Shown: one piece after another, positions 38,884-49,719 of the stretch
Numbering within the stretch: position 1 is the stretch's first letter
How the letters are laid out: the number at the start of each line of letters is the position of its first letter
NCBI GenBank assembly: GCA_963804045.1
Contig: CAWDOR010000004.1
Coordinates: forward strand, 233,348 to 297,347
DNA from: Rhodoblastus sp963804045
GTDB lineage: Bacteria > Pseudomonadota > Alphaproteobacteria > Rhizobiales > Beijerinckiaceae
Length of the DNA: 64,000 nucleotides
Direction of reading: 5' to 3'
Made by a program: the position numbers and the translations under genes
Notes under the pieces: generated by a model
What the model saw: only the letters and a program-made list of their open reading frames with translations
What the model was told of the DNA's origin: nothing
Database searches by the model: none

Positions 38884-40491
38884 ATGACCATCCTCAAGAG
38901 CCATATCAACACGCGCTCCGAAGAGTTCGCCGCCAATCGCGCCGCGCTGCGCGCCCAGGTCGACGATCTCCGCGCCCAATTCGACCTCGTGCGCCAGGGC
39001 GGCGGCGTGGCGGCGGCGGCCCGCCACAAGGCCCGCGGCAAGCTTTTGGCGCGTGAGCGCATCGATGCGCTGCTCGATCCCGGCGCCGCCTTTCTCGAAA
39101 TCGGCCAGCTCGCCGCTTACGGCCTTTACGATGGCGACGCGCCCAGCGCCGGCGTGGTCGCCGGCATTGGCCGGGTCTCGGGCGTCGAATGCATGATCGT
39201 CGCCAATGACGCGACGGTGAAGGGCGGGACCTATTATCCGCTCACCGTGAAAAAACATCTGCGCGCCCAGGAAATCGCCGAGCAGAACCACCTGCCCTGC
39301 GTCTATCTGGTCGATTCCGGCGGCGCCTTCCTGCCCAGGCAGGACGAGGTCTTCCCCGACCGCGACCATTTCGGCCGCATTTTCTTCAACCAGGCCAATA
39401 TGTCCGCCCTGGGCATCCCGCAAATCGCGGCGGTGATGGGCTCCTGCACCGCAGGCGGCGCCTATGTGCCGGCCATGTCGGACGAAACCATCATCGTCCG
39501 CAATCAGGGCACGATCTTTTTGGGAGGCCCCCCCTTGGTGCGCGCCGCCACCGGCGAGATCGTCACGGCGGAAGACTTGGGCGGCGCCGATGTCCACACG
39601 CGACTATCCGGCGTCGCCGATCATCTCGCCGAAAACGACGCCCATGCTCTGGCCATAGCCCGGCGCATTGTCGCCAATCTCAACCGGGTGAAGCCGCGCG
39701 ACCTCGCGCTGGGCGGCGGCGAGGCGCCGCTTTACGACCCCGAGGAAATCTACGGAATCATCCCCGCCGACACGCGTCATCCCTATGACGTCAGAGAAAT
39801 CATCGCCCGCGTCGTCGACGGCTCGCGGTTCGACGAATTCAAGGCGCGCTACGGCGCGACGCTGGTCACCGGCTTCGCCCAGCTCTACGGCCACCCGGTC
39901 GGCATTGTCGCCAATAATGGCATTCTCTTCGGCGAATCCGCGCAAAAAGGCGCGCATTTCATCGAGCTTTGCGCCCAGCGCGACATACCCCTGATCTTCC
40001 TGCAAAACATCACCGGCTTCATGGTCGGGCGCAAATATGAGAACGCGGGGATCGCCAAGGACGGCGCGAAAATGGTCACCGCCGTCTCCACCGCGCAGGT
40101 TCCCAAGATCACCATGCTGATCGGCGGCTCGTTCGGCGCCGGCAATTACGGCATGTGCGGCCGCGCCTATGCGCCGCGCTTCCTCTGGACCTGGCCCAAC
40201 AGCCGCATTTCCGTGATGGGCGGCGAACAGGCGGCGAGCGTCTTGTCGCGCGTGCGCCGCGACGCGCTGGAGGCCAAGGGCGAAAGCTGGAGCGCCGAGG
40301 ACGAGGACGCTTTCAAAGCCCCGATCCGCGCCCAATATGAGACTCAGGGGCATCCCTATTACGCCACGGCGCGGCTGTGGGACGACGGCATTGTCGATCC
40401 CGCGCAAAGCCGCCGCGTTTTGGGCCTGTCGCTCTCCGCCGCGCTCAACGCGCCCAAGCGCGAAACGCGCTTCGGCCTGTTCAGAATGTGA
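38884..40491 (+). CDS. liuB: 3-Methylcrotonyl-CoA carboxylase, beta (carboxyltransferase) subunit
   Basis: Biotin-dependent carboxyltransferase subunit, 535 residues, that transfers CO2 from carboxybiotin to 3-methylcrotonyl-CoA. Family blocks include GGVAAAARHKARGKLLARER, YLVDSGGAFLPRQDEVFPDR, MGSCTAGGAYVPAMSDE and MLIGGSFGAGNYGMCGRAY with WTWPNSRISVMGGEQAASVL. These separate it from propionyl-CoA carboxylases. It follows liuA after three bases and precedes the hydratase after eight. Confidence 0.96.
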   Translation: MTILKSHINTRSEEFAANRAALRAQVDDLRAQFDLVRQGGGVAAAARHKARGKLLARERIDALLDPGAAFLEIGQLAAYGLYDGDAPSAGVVAGIGRVSGVECMIVANDATVKGGTYYPLTVKKHLRAQEIAEQNHLPCVYLVDSGGAFLPRQDEVFPDRDHFGRIFFNQANMSALGIPQIAAVMGSCTAGGAYVPAMSDETIIVRNQGTIFLGGPPLVRAATGEIVTAEDLGGADVHTRLSGVADHLAENDAHALAIARRIVANLNRVKPRDLALGGGEAPLYDPEEIYGIIPADTRHPYDVREIIARVVDGSRFDEFKARYGATLVTGFAQLYGHPVGIVANNGILFGESAQKGAHFIELCAQRDIPLIFLQNITGFMVGRKYENAGIAKDGAKMVTAVSTAQVPKITMLIGGSFGAGNYGMCGRAYAPRFLWTWPNSRISVMGGEQAASVLSRVRRDALEAKGESWSAEDEDAFKAPIRAQYETQGHPYYATARLWDDGIVDPAQSRRVLGLSLSAALNAPKRETRFGLFRM

Positions 40492-40499
40492 GGCAGGCC

Positions 40500-41282
40500 A
40501 TGTTCGAAACCCTGGAAATCGCGCGCGACGGCGAGATCGCCACGCTGTGGATGAACCGCCCGGAGCGCCACAACGCTTTTAACGCGCAGGTCATCGCCGA
40601 GCTGACGCAGGCTTTCGAGCTGCTGGGCGCCGACGCCGGCGTGCGCCTCATCGTGCTCGCAGGGCGCGGCAGGAGCTTTTCCGCCGGCGCCGATCTGAAC
40701 TGGATGAAGGCGGCGGGCGAGGCCGGGTTCGACGAAAACCTGGAGGACGCCCGCAAGCTCGCCAAAATGCTGCGCGGGATCGCCGAGGCGCCCAAGCCGA
40801 CCATAGCCCGCGTCCATGGCGCGGCGCTGGGCGGCGGCATGGGGCTGGCGGCGGCCTGCGACATTTGCATCGCCGGGGAAGCCGCTGTTTTCGCTACCTC
40901 CGAAGTCAAATTCGGCATCATCCCCTCGGCCATCTCGCCCTATGTGCTGCGCGCCATAGGGCCGCGCCAGGCGTCCCGCTATTTCCTCAGCGCGGAGCGC
41001 ATCGCCGCGCCAAAGGCGGCGGAGATCGGCTTGGCGCATGAGGTCGTCGCGACGGAAAGACTGGACGAGACCGTCGCGGCCCTGGCCGGCGCCCTGCTCG
41101 AAGGCGGGCCGCAGGCGCAAGCGGCTGCGAAAATACTGATCCGCGACATTCCCGCTGGAACCGCAGACGATGCGGTGGCGGAAGAGACCGCGCAGCGCAT
41201 CGCGTCGCTGCGCACAGGCGGGGAGGCAAGGGAGGGCCTCTCCGCCTTCCTGGAAAAACGCCGCCCGAACTGGAGCGCGTGA
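40500..41282 (+). CDS. liuC: Enoyl-CoA hydratase, probable methylglutaconyl-CoA hydratase
   Basis: A crotonase-fold protein of 260 residues. The oxyanion-hole blocks are GRGRSFSAGADLNWMK and VHGAALGGGMGLAAACDICI, and the late FGIIPSAISPYVLRAIG region is typical. Between the two carboxylase subunit genes the natural substrate is 3-methylglutaconyl-CoA, hydrated to HMG-CoA. The ATG at 40500 was chosen because liuB ends at 40491 and AGGCAGG precedes it. Confidence 0.92.
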   Translation: MFETLEIARDGEIATLWMNRPERHNAFNAQVIAELTQAFELLGADAGVRLIVLAGRGRSFSAGADLNWMKAAGEAGFDENLEDARKLAKMLRGIAEAPKPTIARVHGAALGGGMGLAAACDICIAGEAAVFATSEVKFGIIPSAISPYVLRAIGPRQASRYFLSAERIAAPKAAEIGLAHEVVATERLDETVAALAGALLEGGPQAQAAAKILIRDIPAGTADDAVAEETAQRIASLRTGGEAREGLSAFLEKRRPNWSA

Positions 41283-41288
41283 GGCAAG

Positions 41289-43262
<1,974 letters not shown>

Positions 43263-43307
43263 AATGAACGCGAACAGGCGAAAAGCCGGCGCGACAGGGA
43301 GGACAGA

Positions 43308-44996
43308 ATGAGCGAATTGAGCCTGGTGAAAGGCGCGACCGACATCCCGCTGATCGAAGACGCCATTGGCGCGTTTTTCGACCGCGTCTGCCGCGATCAT
43401 GGCGAGACGCTGGCGCTGGTCTCGCGCCAGCAGAACATCCGGCTGACCTATGCGCAATTGCGCGAAAAGGTCGACGCCTTCGCCTGCGGGCTGATGCGTC
43501 TGGGCCTCGCGCCCGGCGCGCGCGTCGCCATCTGGTCGCAGAACAATGCGGAATGGGCGATCAGCCAATTCGCCACGGCCAAGGCGGGGCTGATCCTGGT
43601 CAATATCAATCCGGCCTATCGCCTGTCCGAACTCGATTACGCGCTCAACAAGGTCGCCTGCAAGGCGCTGATCCTGTCGCCAAGCTTCAAGTCGAGCGAC
43701 TATCTGGCCATGATCGCCGAGCTCGCGCCGGAAGCCGCCAGCGCCGCGCCGGGAGCGATGCGGGCGGCGCGCCTGCCCGCGCTCAAATGGCTGATCCGCC
43801 TCGGCGAGGACAAGACGCCGGGAATGTTGAATTTCTCGGAGCTGCTGACGACGCCCACGACCGCCGAGTTGGAGGCGCTGCAACGGCGCGGCGCGAGCCT
43901 GAAAAACACCGACCCGATCAATATTCAATTCACCTCGGGCACCACGGGCCATCCCAAGGGCGCCACGCTCACCCATCGCAACATCCTCAACAATGGCCGT
44001 TTCGTCGGCGACGCCATCCGGCTGCGAGCGGGCGAGCGTCTGTGCATTCCCGTGCCGCTCTATCATTGTTTCGGCATGGTCATGGGCAATCTCGGCTGCC
44101 TGACCCATGCCGCGACCATGGTCTATCCGGGCGAGGGCTTCGACCCGCTCTCCGTGCTTCAGGCGGTCGAGGCCGAGCGCTGCGCCGGCCTCTATGGCGT
44201 GCCCACCATGTTCATCGCCGTGCTCGACCACCCCGATTTCGTCAAGTTCGACGTCTCCAGCCTGCGCACCGGCATCATGGCCGGCAGCCCCTGCCCGATC
44301 GAGGTGATGAAGCGCGTCATCGGCCAATTGCATATGGGCGAGGTCACCATCGCCTATGGCATGACCGAGACCTCGCCGGTCTCCTTCCAGAGCGGCCATG
44401 ACGATCCGCTGGAGCGGCGCGTCTCCACCGTCGGCCGGGTGCAGCCGCATTGCGAGGTGAAAATCGTCGATGGCGAGGGCAAGACCGTTGCGCGCGGAAT
44501 CTCCGGCGAACTCTGCACGCGCGGCTATTCGGTGATGCATGGCTATTGGGACGATCCCGCCCGCACCGTCGAGGCCCTGGACAAGGACGGCTGGATGCAC
44601 ACCGGCGACCTCGCCATCCTCGATGACGAGGGCTATTGCAACATTGTCGGGCGCATAAAGGACATGGTCATTCGCGGCGGCGAGAATGTTTACCCCCGCG
44701 AGATCGAGGAGTTCTTGTACAGCCACCCCAAAATCCGCGACGTGCAGGTGGTCGGCGTGCCCGATCACAAATATGGCGAGGAGCTCTGCGCCTGGATCGT
44801 GCCGCGCGACGGCGCCGAACTGACCGAGGACGAGGTGCGCGCCTTCTGCAAGGGCCAGATCGCGCATTATAAAATCCCGCGCTATATCAAATTCGTCGAG
44901 GCCTTCCCAATGACCGTGACCGGCAAGATCCAGAAATTCCTCATCCGCCAGCAGATGAAGGACGAGCTGGGGCTGTCGGACGAAAAGACGGCCTGA
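43308..44996 (+). CDS. AMP-binding acyl-CoA synthetase
   Basis: Adenylate-forming acyl-CoA ligase of 562 residues. The P-loop-like motif FTSGTTGHPKGATLTHRNI lies near residue 207; AYGMTETSPVSFQSGHDD, the DGWMHTGDLA motif and the C-terminal lysine in TVTGKIQKFLIR follow. In this operon it probably activates isovalerate, a branched acid, or acetoacetate; the sequence alone does not decide. It starts 45 bases after liuD with GGGAGGA upstream. Confidence 0.92.
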   Translation: MSELSLVKGATDIPLIEDAIGAFFDRVCRDHGETLALVSRQQNIRLTYAQLREKVDAFACGLMRLGLAPGARVAIWSQNNAEWAISQFATAKAGLILVNINPAYRLSELDYALNKVACKALILSPSFKSSDYLAMIAELAPEAASAAPGAMRAARLPALKWLIRLGEDKTPGMLNFSELLTTPTTAELEALQRRGASLKNTDPINIQFTSGTTGHPKGATLTHRNILNNGRFVGDAIRLRAGERLCIPVPLYHCFGMVMGNLGCLTHAATMVYPGEGFDPLSVLQAVEAERCAGLYGVPTMFIAVLDHPDFVKFDVSSLRTGIMAGSPCPIEVMKRVIGQLHMGEVTIAYGMTETSPVSFQSGHDDPLERRVSTVGRVQPHCEVKIVDGEGKTVARGISGELCTRGYSVMHGYWDDPARTVEALDKDGWMHTGDLAILDDEGYCNIVGRIKDMVIRGGENVYPREIEEFLYSHPKIRDVQVVGVPDHKYGEELCAWIVPRDGAELTEDEVRAFCKGQIAHYKIPRYIKFVEAFPMTVTGKIQKFLIRQQMKDELGLSDEKTA

Positions 44997-45000
44997 AGCC

Positions 45001-45918
45001 ATGACGCTTCCCACCGCCGTCAAAATCGTCGAGGTCGGCCCGCGCGACGGCTTGCAGAATGAGAAGCAGGCTGTGTCCACGGCGGTCAAGCTGGAGCTGA
45101 TCGCGCGTCTGGCGGCCGCCGGCTGCCGGGTCATCGAAGCCACGGCCTTCGTCTCGCCGAAATGGACCCCGCAAATGGCCGACGCCGACGCGGTTTTACG
45201 CGGCATATCGAGACGGGCGGACGTTTCCTATCCCGTGCTGACGCCGAACTTGAAAGGTTTCGAGGCGGCGCTGGCGGCGGGGACCGAGGAGGTCGCGGTG
45301 TTCGGCGCGGCTTCCGAAAGCTTTTCGCAAAAGAACATCAATTGCTCGATTTCCGAGTCGCTGGCGCGTTTCGCCCCGGTGATGGCGGCGGCGCGCGCGG
45401 CGAACATAAAAGTGCGCGGCTATGTCTCCTGCGTGCTCGGCTGTCCCTATGAGGGCGAGATCGCGCCTGACGCGGTCGCGCGCGTCGCCGGCGCCCTCAT
45501 GGACATGGGCTGCTATGAAATCAGCCTGGGCGACACCATTGGCGTCGGCGCGCCCACTGGCGTGAAAAAGCTGATCGAGACGTTGGGACAAAAAATTCCG
45601 GTTTCGGCGCTGGCGGGGCATTTCCACGACACCTATGGCATGGCCGCCGCCAATGTGACCGCCGCCTGGGAAATGGGCGTGAGCGCCTTCGACTCCTCGG
45701 TCGGCGGCCTGGGCGGCTGTCCCTATGCCCAGGGCGCTTCGGGCAATGTCGCGACGGAAGATCTGGTCTGGCTGTTCCGGCGCATGGGCGTCGAAACCGG
45801 AATCGATCTCGACGCGCTGGTGGACTGCGCCCTGTGGATTGGCGAGCGCCTCGGCCGCGCCCCGGCCTCGCGCGTGGCGCGGGCGCTGGCGGCGAAGCGT
45901 CGGACTGCGGCGTTATGA
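45001..45918 (+). CDS. liuE: Hydroxymethylglutaryl-CoA lyase
   Basis: Cleaves HMG-CoA to acetyl-CoA and acetoacetate, the last step of leucine degradation. The protein has 305 residues. EVGPRDGLQNEK is the DRE-TIM signature, the metal-binding region HFHDTYGMAAAN is present, and the active-site cysteine loop reads GGLGGCPYAQGASGNVATED. It starts four bases after the synthetase gene and closes the operon. Confidence 0.96.
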   Translation: MTLPTAVKIVEVGPRDGLQNEKQAVSTAVKLELIARLAAAGCRVIEATAFVSPKWTPQMADADAVLRGISRRADVSYPVLTPNLKGFEAALAAGTEEVAVFGAASESFSQKNINCSISESLARFAPVMAAARAANIKVRGYVSCVLGCPYEGEIAPDAVARVAGALMDMGCYEISLGDTIGVGAPTGVKKLIETLGQKIPVSALAGHFHDTYGMAAANVTAAWEMGVSAFDSSVGGLGGCPYAQGASGNVATEDLVWLFRRMGVETGIDLDALVDCALWIGERLGRAPASRVARALAAKRRTAAL

Positions 45919-45982
45919 AACAGTCATAATTTTCGGGGATTAGGCTAGAAATCTCTCAGCCGAGACGGTCCGACCCCGATCC

Positions 45983-46534
45983 ATGAAGATTGAAATCGAA
46001 CGCAAATTCCTGGTCCTGAACGAGGGCTGGCGCGCTGAGACGGTTGGCGTCGAGCGGCTGCGCGACGGGCTGCTCGGAGAATCCGACAGCGGCAAGATTC
46101 GCGTCCGGCTTGCGGACAGCTACGCGACGCTCGCGGTCAAGAGCGATTACAGCGGATTGGCGCGGCGCGAATTCGAATATCACATCCCGCGCCTCGACGC
46201 CGAATTCATGCTGGCGACCCTCTGCGGGGATTTCACCGTCGAAAAACTGCGCCACCGCGTGATTCACGCGGGCTGCGAATGGTCGGTCGACGTCTATGAA
46301 AAAAAGCTCGCCAGCATTGTCATCGCGGAAATCGAACTCGAACGCGAAGACCAGAAGTTTCCTGTCCCGCCCTGGCTCGGACGAGAAGTGAGCGGCGACC
46401 CACGCTTTCACAAGCGCGCCATGATCCGGCGGGCTCAGGCGTCGTCCGTCGTGCTGACGATCGACGATCTGGGCGGCCTGCCCGATTTCGCCGATCCCGA
46501 ACCCTCATCGAACAGGGAGCGGCGCTCTTTCTAA
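45983..46534 (+). CDS. CYTH-domain phosphohydrolase-like protein
   Basis: A 183-residue triphosphate tunnel enzyme of the CYTH family, which includes tripolyphosphatases and adenylate cyclases. The signature IEIERKFLV opens the protein, followed by KIRVRLADSYATLAVK, RREFEYHIP and the late IVIAEIELERED and SGDPRFHKRAM strands. The substrate is probably inorganic triphosphate, by analogy. It ends with a serine/arginine-rich tail. The downstream 46535-46660 is G-rich. Confidence 0.88.
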   Translation: MKIEIERKFLVLNEGWRAETVGVERLRDGLLGESDSGKIRVRLADSYATLAVKSDYSGLARREFEYHIPRLDAEFMLATLCGDFTVEKLRHRVIHAGCEWSVDVYEKKLASIVIAEIELEREDQKFPVPPWLGREVSGDPRFHKRAMIRRAQASSVVLTIDDLGGLPDFADPEPSSNRERRSF

Positions 46535-46665
46535 GGGGGGCGGCCGGCCAAGGGAGAGGGCCGGTTAAGGGGGGCGACCGGGGGGCGCCGGTTCGCGGTG
46601 AAAAAAATGCGTGAAAAACGGTTCGCGTTCGGGGACCGGCGGCCTCCGAACGCGAAGGAGGCAAA

Positions 46666-46854
46666 TCAGTGAAGGGCGGCCTCGAGGGCGTCCTGTTTCA
46701 ATTTGGCGATTTCATCCTTGAGTTGCAGTTTGCGTCGCTTGAGTTCGTGCAATTTCAGATCGTCCGATCCCGGAAGGATCTCTTCCTTCTCGATTTCCTT
46801 TTCGAGCGCGTGGTGACGGCGTTCCAGTTCGGCGAGATGGGCTTGCATCGACAT
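46666..46854 (-). CDS. DUF465 small coiled-coil protein
   Basis: A 62-residue alpha-helical protein, highly charged, with the HHALEKEIEKEE and ELKRRKLQLKDEIAKLK blocks of the DUF465/YdcH family, whose function is unknown. The ATG at 46854 has AGGAG six bases upstream; the longer reading begins with TTG. It is divergent from a second DUF465-type gene. Confidence 0.85.
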   Translation of the reverse strand: MSMQAHLAELERRHHALEKEIEKEEILPGSDDLKLHELKRRKLQLKDEIAKLKQDALEAALH

Positions 46855-47064
46855 GCGCAACTCCTATCGAAGTTTTAACGACAGAATAGTGACACGGCTG
46901 CGGGCGACTGCAAGCGGAAAATTGTCGCGCCCCTTAACGGGAAATTAATGCCCCAGGGGCAGCCGCACCGAGTCGGGCGCCCGATCATTGGTCTTGCTCT
47001 TGACCGTGGGAATGCCATAATCCGGGGCGCGGCGGGCGCATCGGGAATGACGGCGGCAGGGGCG

Positions 47065-47283
47065 ATGACCAAGGACTTGAGCGAAGAGGAAATTGCCGAA
47101 TTCACCGTCGAACTGGAGAGATTGCGCGAGGAGCATCGCGACCTCGACACCGCCATCGAGGCGCTGACCTCGGTGGGCGCTTCCGACAGGTTGCAATTGC
47201 AGCGCTTGAAAAAACGCAAATTGGCGCTGCGCGACCGCATCAGCTTCCTCGAGGACGCGCTGACCCCCGATATTATCGCCTGA
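47065..47283 (+). CDS. Second DUF465-type small coiled-coil protein
   Basis: A 72-residue helical protein with REEHRDLDTAIEALTSVG, QLQRLKKRKLALRDRISFLE and a final DALTPDIIA, matching the DUF465 pattern of two helices joined by a short loop. The ATG at 47065 follows AGGGGCG closely; ATG 47047 is an alternative. The two DUF465 genes face away from each other with about 210 bases between. Confidence 0.82.
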   Translation: MTKDLSEEEIAEFTVELERLREEHRDLDTAIEALTSVGASDRLQLQRLKKRKLALRDRISFLEDALTPDIIA

Positions 47284-47383
47284 ACGGGCTTTTTTAGGAA
47301 AATTCGCTTTTCCTTTGCCGCGCGGCGCTATAGGACCACGGCTTCCCGTTTTTCCGGCCCGTTTTTTCCTGGATTTCCCTATC

Positions 47384-47878
47384 GTGTCGAAGCCTTCCAC
47401 TCCCGTCGCCATCATCATGGGCAGCCAATCCGATTGGTCGACCATGCGCCATGCCGCCGAAACGCTGGAGGCGCTGAAGGTGGCCGCCGACGTGCGCATC
47501 GTCTCGGCGCATCGCACCCCGGATCGGCTGGTGGCCTTCGCCAAGGGCGCGCGCGACGCGGGTTTCAAGGTGATCATCGCCGGGGCCGGCGGCGCGGCGC
47601 ATCTGCCGGGCATGACCGCCGCGATGACGCCGCTGCCCGTTCTCGGCGTGCCCGTGAAGTCCAAGGCGCTGTCGGGCAAGGATTCGCTTCTGTCCATCGT
47701 GCAGATGCCCGGCGGGATTCCCGTGGGCACGCTGGCCATAGGCAAGCCCGGCGCGATCAACGCCGCTTTGCTCGCCGCCGCCATTCTCGCCCTGAACGAT
47801 CCGGCCCTGGCCGAACGCATCGACGCCTGGCGGGAGAAGCAAACTCTGGAGGTCGCGGAAAGGCCTCATGACAAGTAA
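47384..47878 (+). CDS. purE: N5-carboxyaminoimidazole ribonucleotide mutase PurE
   Basis: Class I PurE of 164 residues, converting N5-CAIR to CAIR in purine synthesis. The signature IIMGSQSDWSTM, RIVSAHRTPDRL, GAGGAAHLPGM and the MPGGIPVGTLAIGKPGA loop are complete. The start is GTG at 47384; the upstream frame has no ATG. Its last codons lie in a 16-base direct repeat shared with the start of purK. Confidence 0.95.
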   Translation: MSKPSTPVAIIMGSQSDWSTMRHAAETLEALKVAADVRIVSAHRTPDRLVAFAKGARDAGFKVIIAGAGGAAHLPGMTAAMTPLPVLGVPVKSKALSGKDSLLSIVQMPGGIPVGTLAIGKPGAINAALLAAAILALNDPALAERIDAWREKQTLEVAERPHDK

Positions 47879-47901
47879 GCGGGCACATGACAAGTAAGCG
47901 G
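47867..47901 (+). repeat. Direct repeat at the purE-purK junction
   Basis: CATGACAAGTAAGCGG occurs at 47867-47882 and again at 47886-47901, a 19-base period. The first copy supplies the stop of purE, the second the start of purK. A duplication of the purK start region explains it. Confidence 0.85.
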
Positions 47902-48993
47902 ACTCTCGCGCCCGGCGCGCGCATCGGCATTGTCGGCGGCGGCCAGCTTGGCCGCATGCTGGCGCTGGCCGCCGCGAGGCTCGGCCTGTCCTGCCATATC
48001 TACACGCCCGGCGAGGGCGAGCCGGCGGTGGAAGTCGCGGCCAAGACCACCATCGCTCCCTATGACGACCGCGAGGCCCTGGCCCGTTTCGCCGCCAGCG
48101 TCGATGTCATCACCTATGAATTCGAGAATATTCCGGCCGGCGCGGCGGAGTTTTTGCAGGAATTGAAGCCGGTGCGGCCCTCGCCGCGGGTGCTCGCCCT
48201 GACCCAGGACCGCCTGGTCGAAAAGGAATTCGTCTCCGGTCTCGGCATCGAGGTCGCGCCCTTCGCCGATGTCGATGACGCCGGCGCGCTGGCCCGCGCC
48301 GTGGCGCGCATCGGCCGCCCCTCGATCCTGAAGACCCGCCGTTTCGGCTATGACGGCAAGGGCCAGGCCCTGCTCAAGCCCGGCGCCGATCTCGCCGTCT
48401 CCTTCCGCACGCTGGGCGGCCTGCCCTGCATTCTCGAAGGCTTTGTCCCCTTCACGGCGGAAGTCTCGGTGGTCGCGGCGCGCGGGCTCGATGGCGCGTT
48501 CCTGGCCTGGGACGTTGGCGAAAATGTCCACGAGCATCACATTCTCGCCACCACCACGGTCCCCGCCAATATTTCCGACGAGCTCAAGCGCCGCGCCTGG
48601 GACAAGGCGCGCAAGATCGCCGAGGCCCTGGATTATGTCGGCGTGCTCGCCGTGGAAATGTTTGTCGTCGAAACGCCGCAAGGCCAAAAACTTCTGGTCA
48701 ACGAGATCGCCCCGCGCGTCCATAATTCCGGCCACTGGACGCTGGATGGCGCGGCCACCTCGCAATTCGAGCAGCATATCCGCGCCATTTGCGGCTTCCC
48801 GCTGGGCTCGACCAAAGCCCATGGCCCCGTCGTGATGCGCAATCTGATCGGCGACGACGCGCTGCGTTGGCGCGACTATCTGGCGACGCCGGGCGCCTGC
48901 CTGCATCTCTACGGCAAGAGCGAGGCCCGCCCGGGCCGCAAGATGGGCCATGTGACCTTTCTCGGCGAAGCCGGCGTTTCCAGCGACAGCTGA
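47887..48993 (+). CDS. purK: N5-carboxyaminoimidazole ribonucleotide synthase PurK
   Basis: ATP-grasp enzyme of 368 residues that makes N5-CAIR from AIR, ATP and bicarbonate for PurE. The N-terminal GIVGGGQLGRMLALAAARLG, the ITYEFENIPAGAAEFL block, LKTRRFGYDGKGQ and the ATP-grasp end VNEIAPRVHNSGHWTLDG are all present. It begins eight bases after the purE stop. ATG 47887 is in the second copy of the direct repeat. Confidence 0.96.
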   Translation: MTSKRTLAPGARIGIVGGGQLGRMLALAAARLGLSCHIYTPGEGEPAVEVAAKTTIAPYDDREALARFAASVDVITYEFENIPAGAAEFLQELKPVRPSPRVLALTQDRLVEKEFVSGLGIEVAPFADVDDAGALARAVARIGRPSILKTRRFGYDGKGQALLKPGADLAVSFRTLGGLPCILEGFVPFTAEVSVVAARGLDGAFLAWDVGENVHEHHILATTTVPANISDELKRRAWDKARKIAEALDYVGVLAVEMFVVETPQGQKLLVNEIAPRVHNSGHWTLDGAATSQFEQHIRAICGFPLGSTKAHGPVVMRNLIGDDALRWRDYLATPGACLHLYGKSEARPGRKMGHVTFLGEAGVSSDS

Positions 48994-49007
48994 TCCGTGC
49001 TATATAT

Positions 49008-49023
49008 GACCAGAATTCTGGTC
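49008..49023. promoter_or_regulatory. 16-base palindrome, candidate toxin-antitoxin operator
   Basis: GACCAGAATTCTGGTC is a perfect palindrome directly downstream of a TATATAT stretch (49000-49007) and 12 bases before the antitoxin ATG. Position and symmetry fit autoregulation by a Phd-type antitoxin dimer overlapping the promoter. Confidence 0.65.
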
Positions 49024-49035
49024 AGGATTTGCAAA

Positions 49036-49275
49036 ATGGTCACGGTCAATCTGGCGCATGCCAAGGCGCATCTCAGCCAATTGCTCGACAGGGTCGAGGG
49101 CGGCGAACATGTGGTGATCACCCGTCACGGCCGTCCAGTGGCGCAATTGTCGCCTGCCGTCCAAGCCAAGACCGCCCCGGATTTTTCCGCTCTCGCCGCA
49201 TTCCGCAGCACGCTGCCGCGCCGGTCGCGGCCCTCGGCGGAAGGTTTGCGCGCCCTGCGCGACGAAAAATTCTGA
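49036..49275 (+). CDS. Phd/YefM-family antitoxin
   Basis: A 79-residue antitoxin. The N-terminal DNA-binding half shows the Phd/YefM pattern TVNLAHAKAHLSQLLDRVEG, GEHVVITRHGRPVAQL. The C-terminal half, rich in Arg and Ser, should wrap the toxin. The ATG at 49036 was preferred because the palindromic operator lies upstream; the longer reading from 49003 would overlap it. The toxin follows six bases later. Confidence 0.88.
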   Translation: MVTVNLAHAKAHLSQLLDRVEGGEHVVITRHGRPVAQLSPAVQAKTAPDFSALAAFRSTLPRRSRPSAEGLRALRDEKF

Positions 49276-49281
49276 CGCGCG

Positions 49282-49710
49282 ATGCTCTATTTCGACACCA
49301 GTTTTCTCGCGCCCTTGATCCTTCCCGAAACCAGCAGCGACAAGGTCGCCGCGCTGATGGCGGGATTGCCCGCGGCGGAGTTCGCCGTGAGCGCCTGGAC
49401 CGGAGTCGAATTCGCCTCGCTGCTCGCCCGCGAGGTGAGGATGGGCGGGCTTGACGCCGAGACCGCGCGACAGGCCGATGCGCAGTTCGAAGCTCTGGTT
49501 GAACAGGCCTTCGCCATGCTGCCGGCCACCGGCGAGGATTTCGGCTTGGCGAGAAATTTTCTGCGCCATTACGACACCGGCCTGCGCGCCGGCGACGCCC
49601 TGCATCTGGCCATTGCCGCGCGCAACAAGGCGACGGCGATCTACAGCCTGGACAAGCTTTTCGTCCGCGCCGGGCAGGCTCTCGGCCTGCCGACGCTGGC
49701 GGGGATTTGA
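49282..49710 (+). CDS. vapC: VapC-type PIN-domain toxin
   Basis: A 142-residue PIN-domain ribonuclease. The acidic residues expected for metal binding are visible: D5 in LYFDTSFL, the Glu in WTGVEFASLL, and the Asp in RAGDALHLAIAA, with a late SLDKLF block. Such toxins cleave tRNA or rRNA and are neutralised by the partner antitoxin encoded directly upstream. Confidence 0.9.
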   Translation: MLYFDTSFLAPLILPETSSDKVAALMAGLPAAEFAVSAWTGVEFASLLAREVRMGGLDAETARQADAQFEALVEQAFAMLPATGEDFGLARNFLRHYDTGLRAGDALHLAIAARNKATAIYSLDKLFVRAGQALGLPTLAGI

Positions 49711-49719
49711 GGCGCGCCA

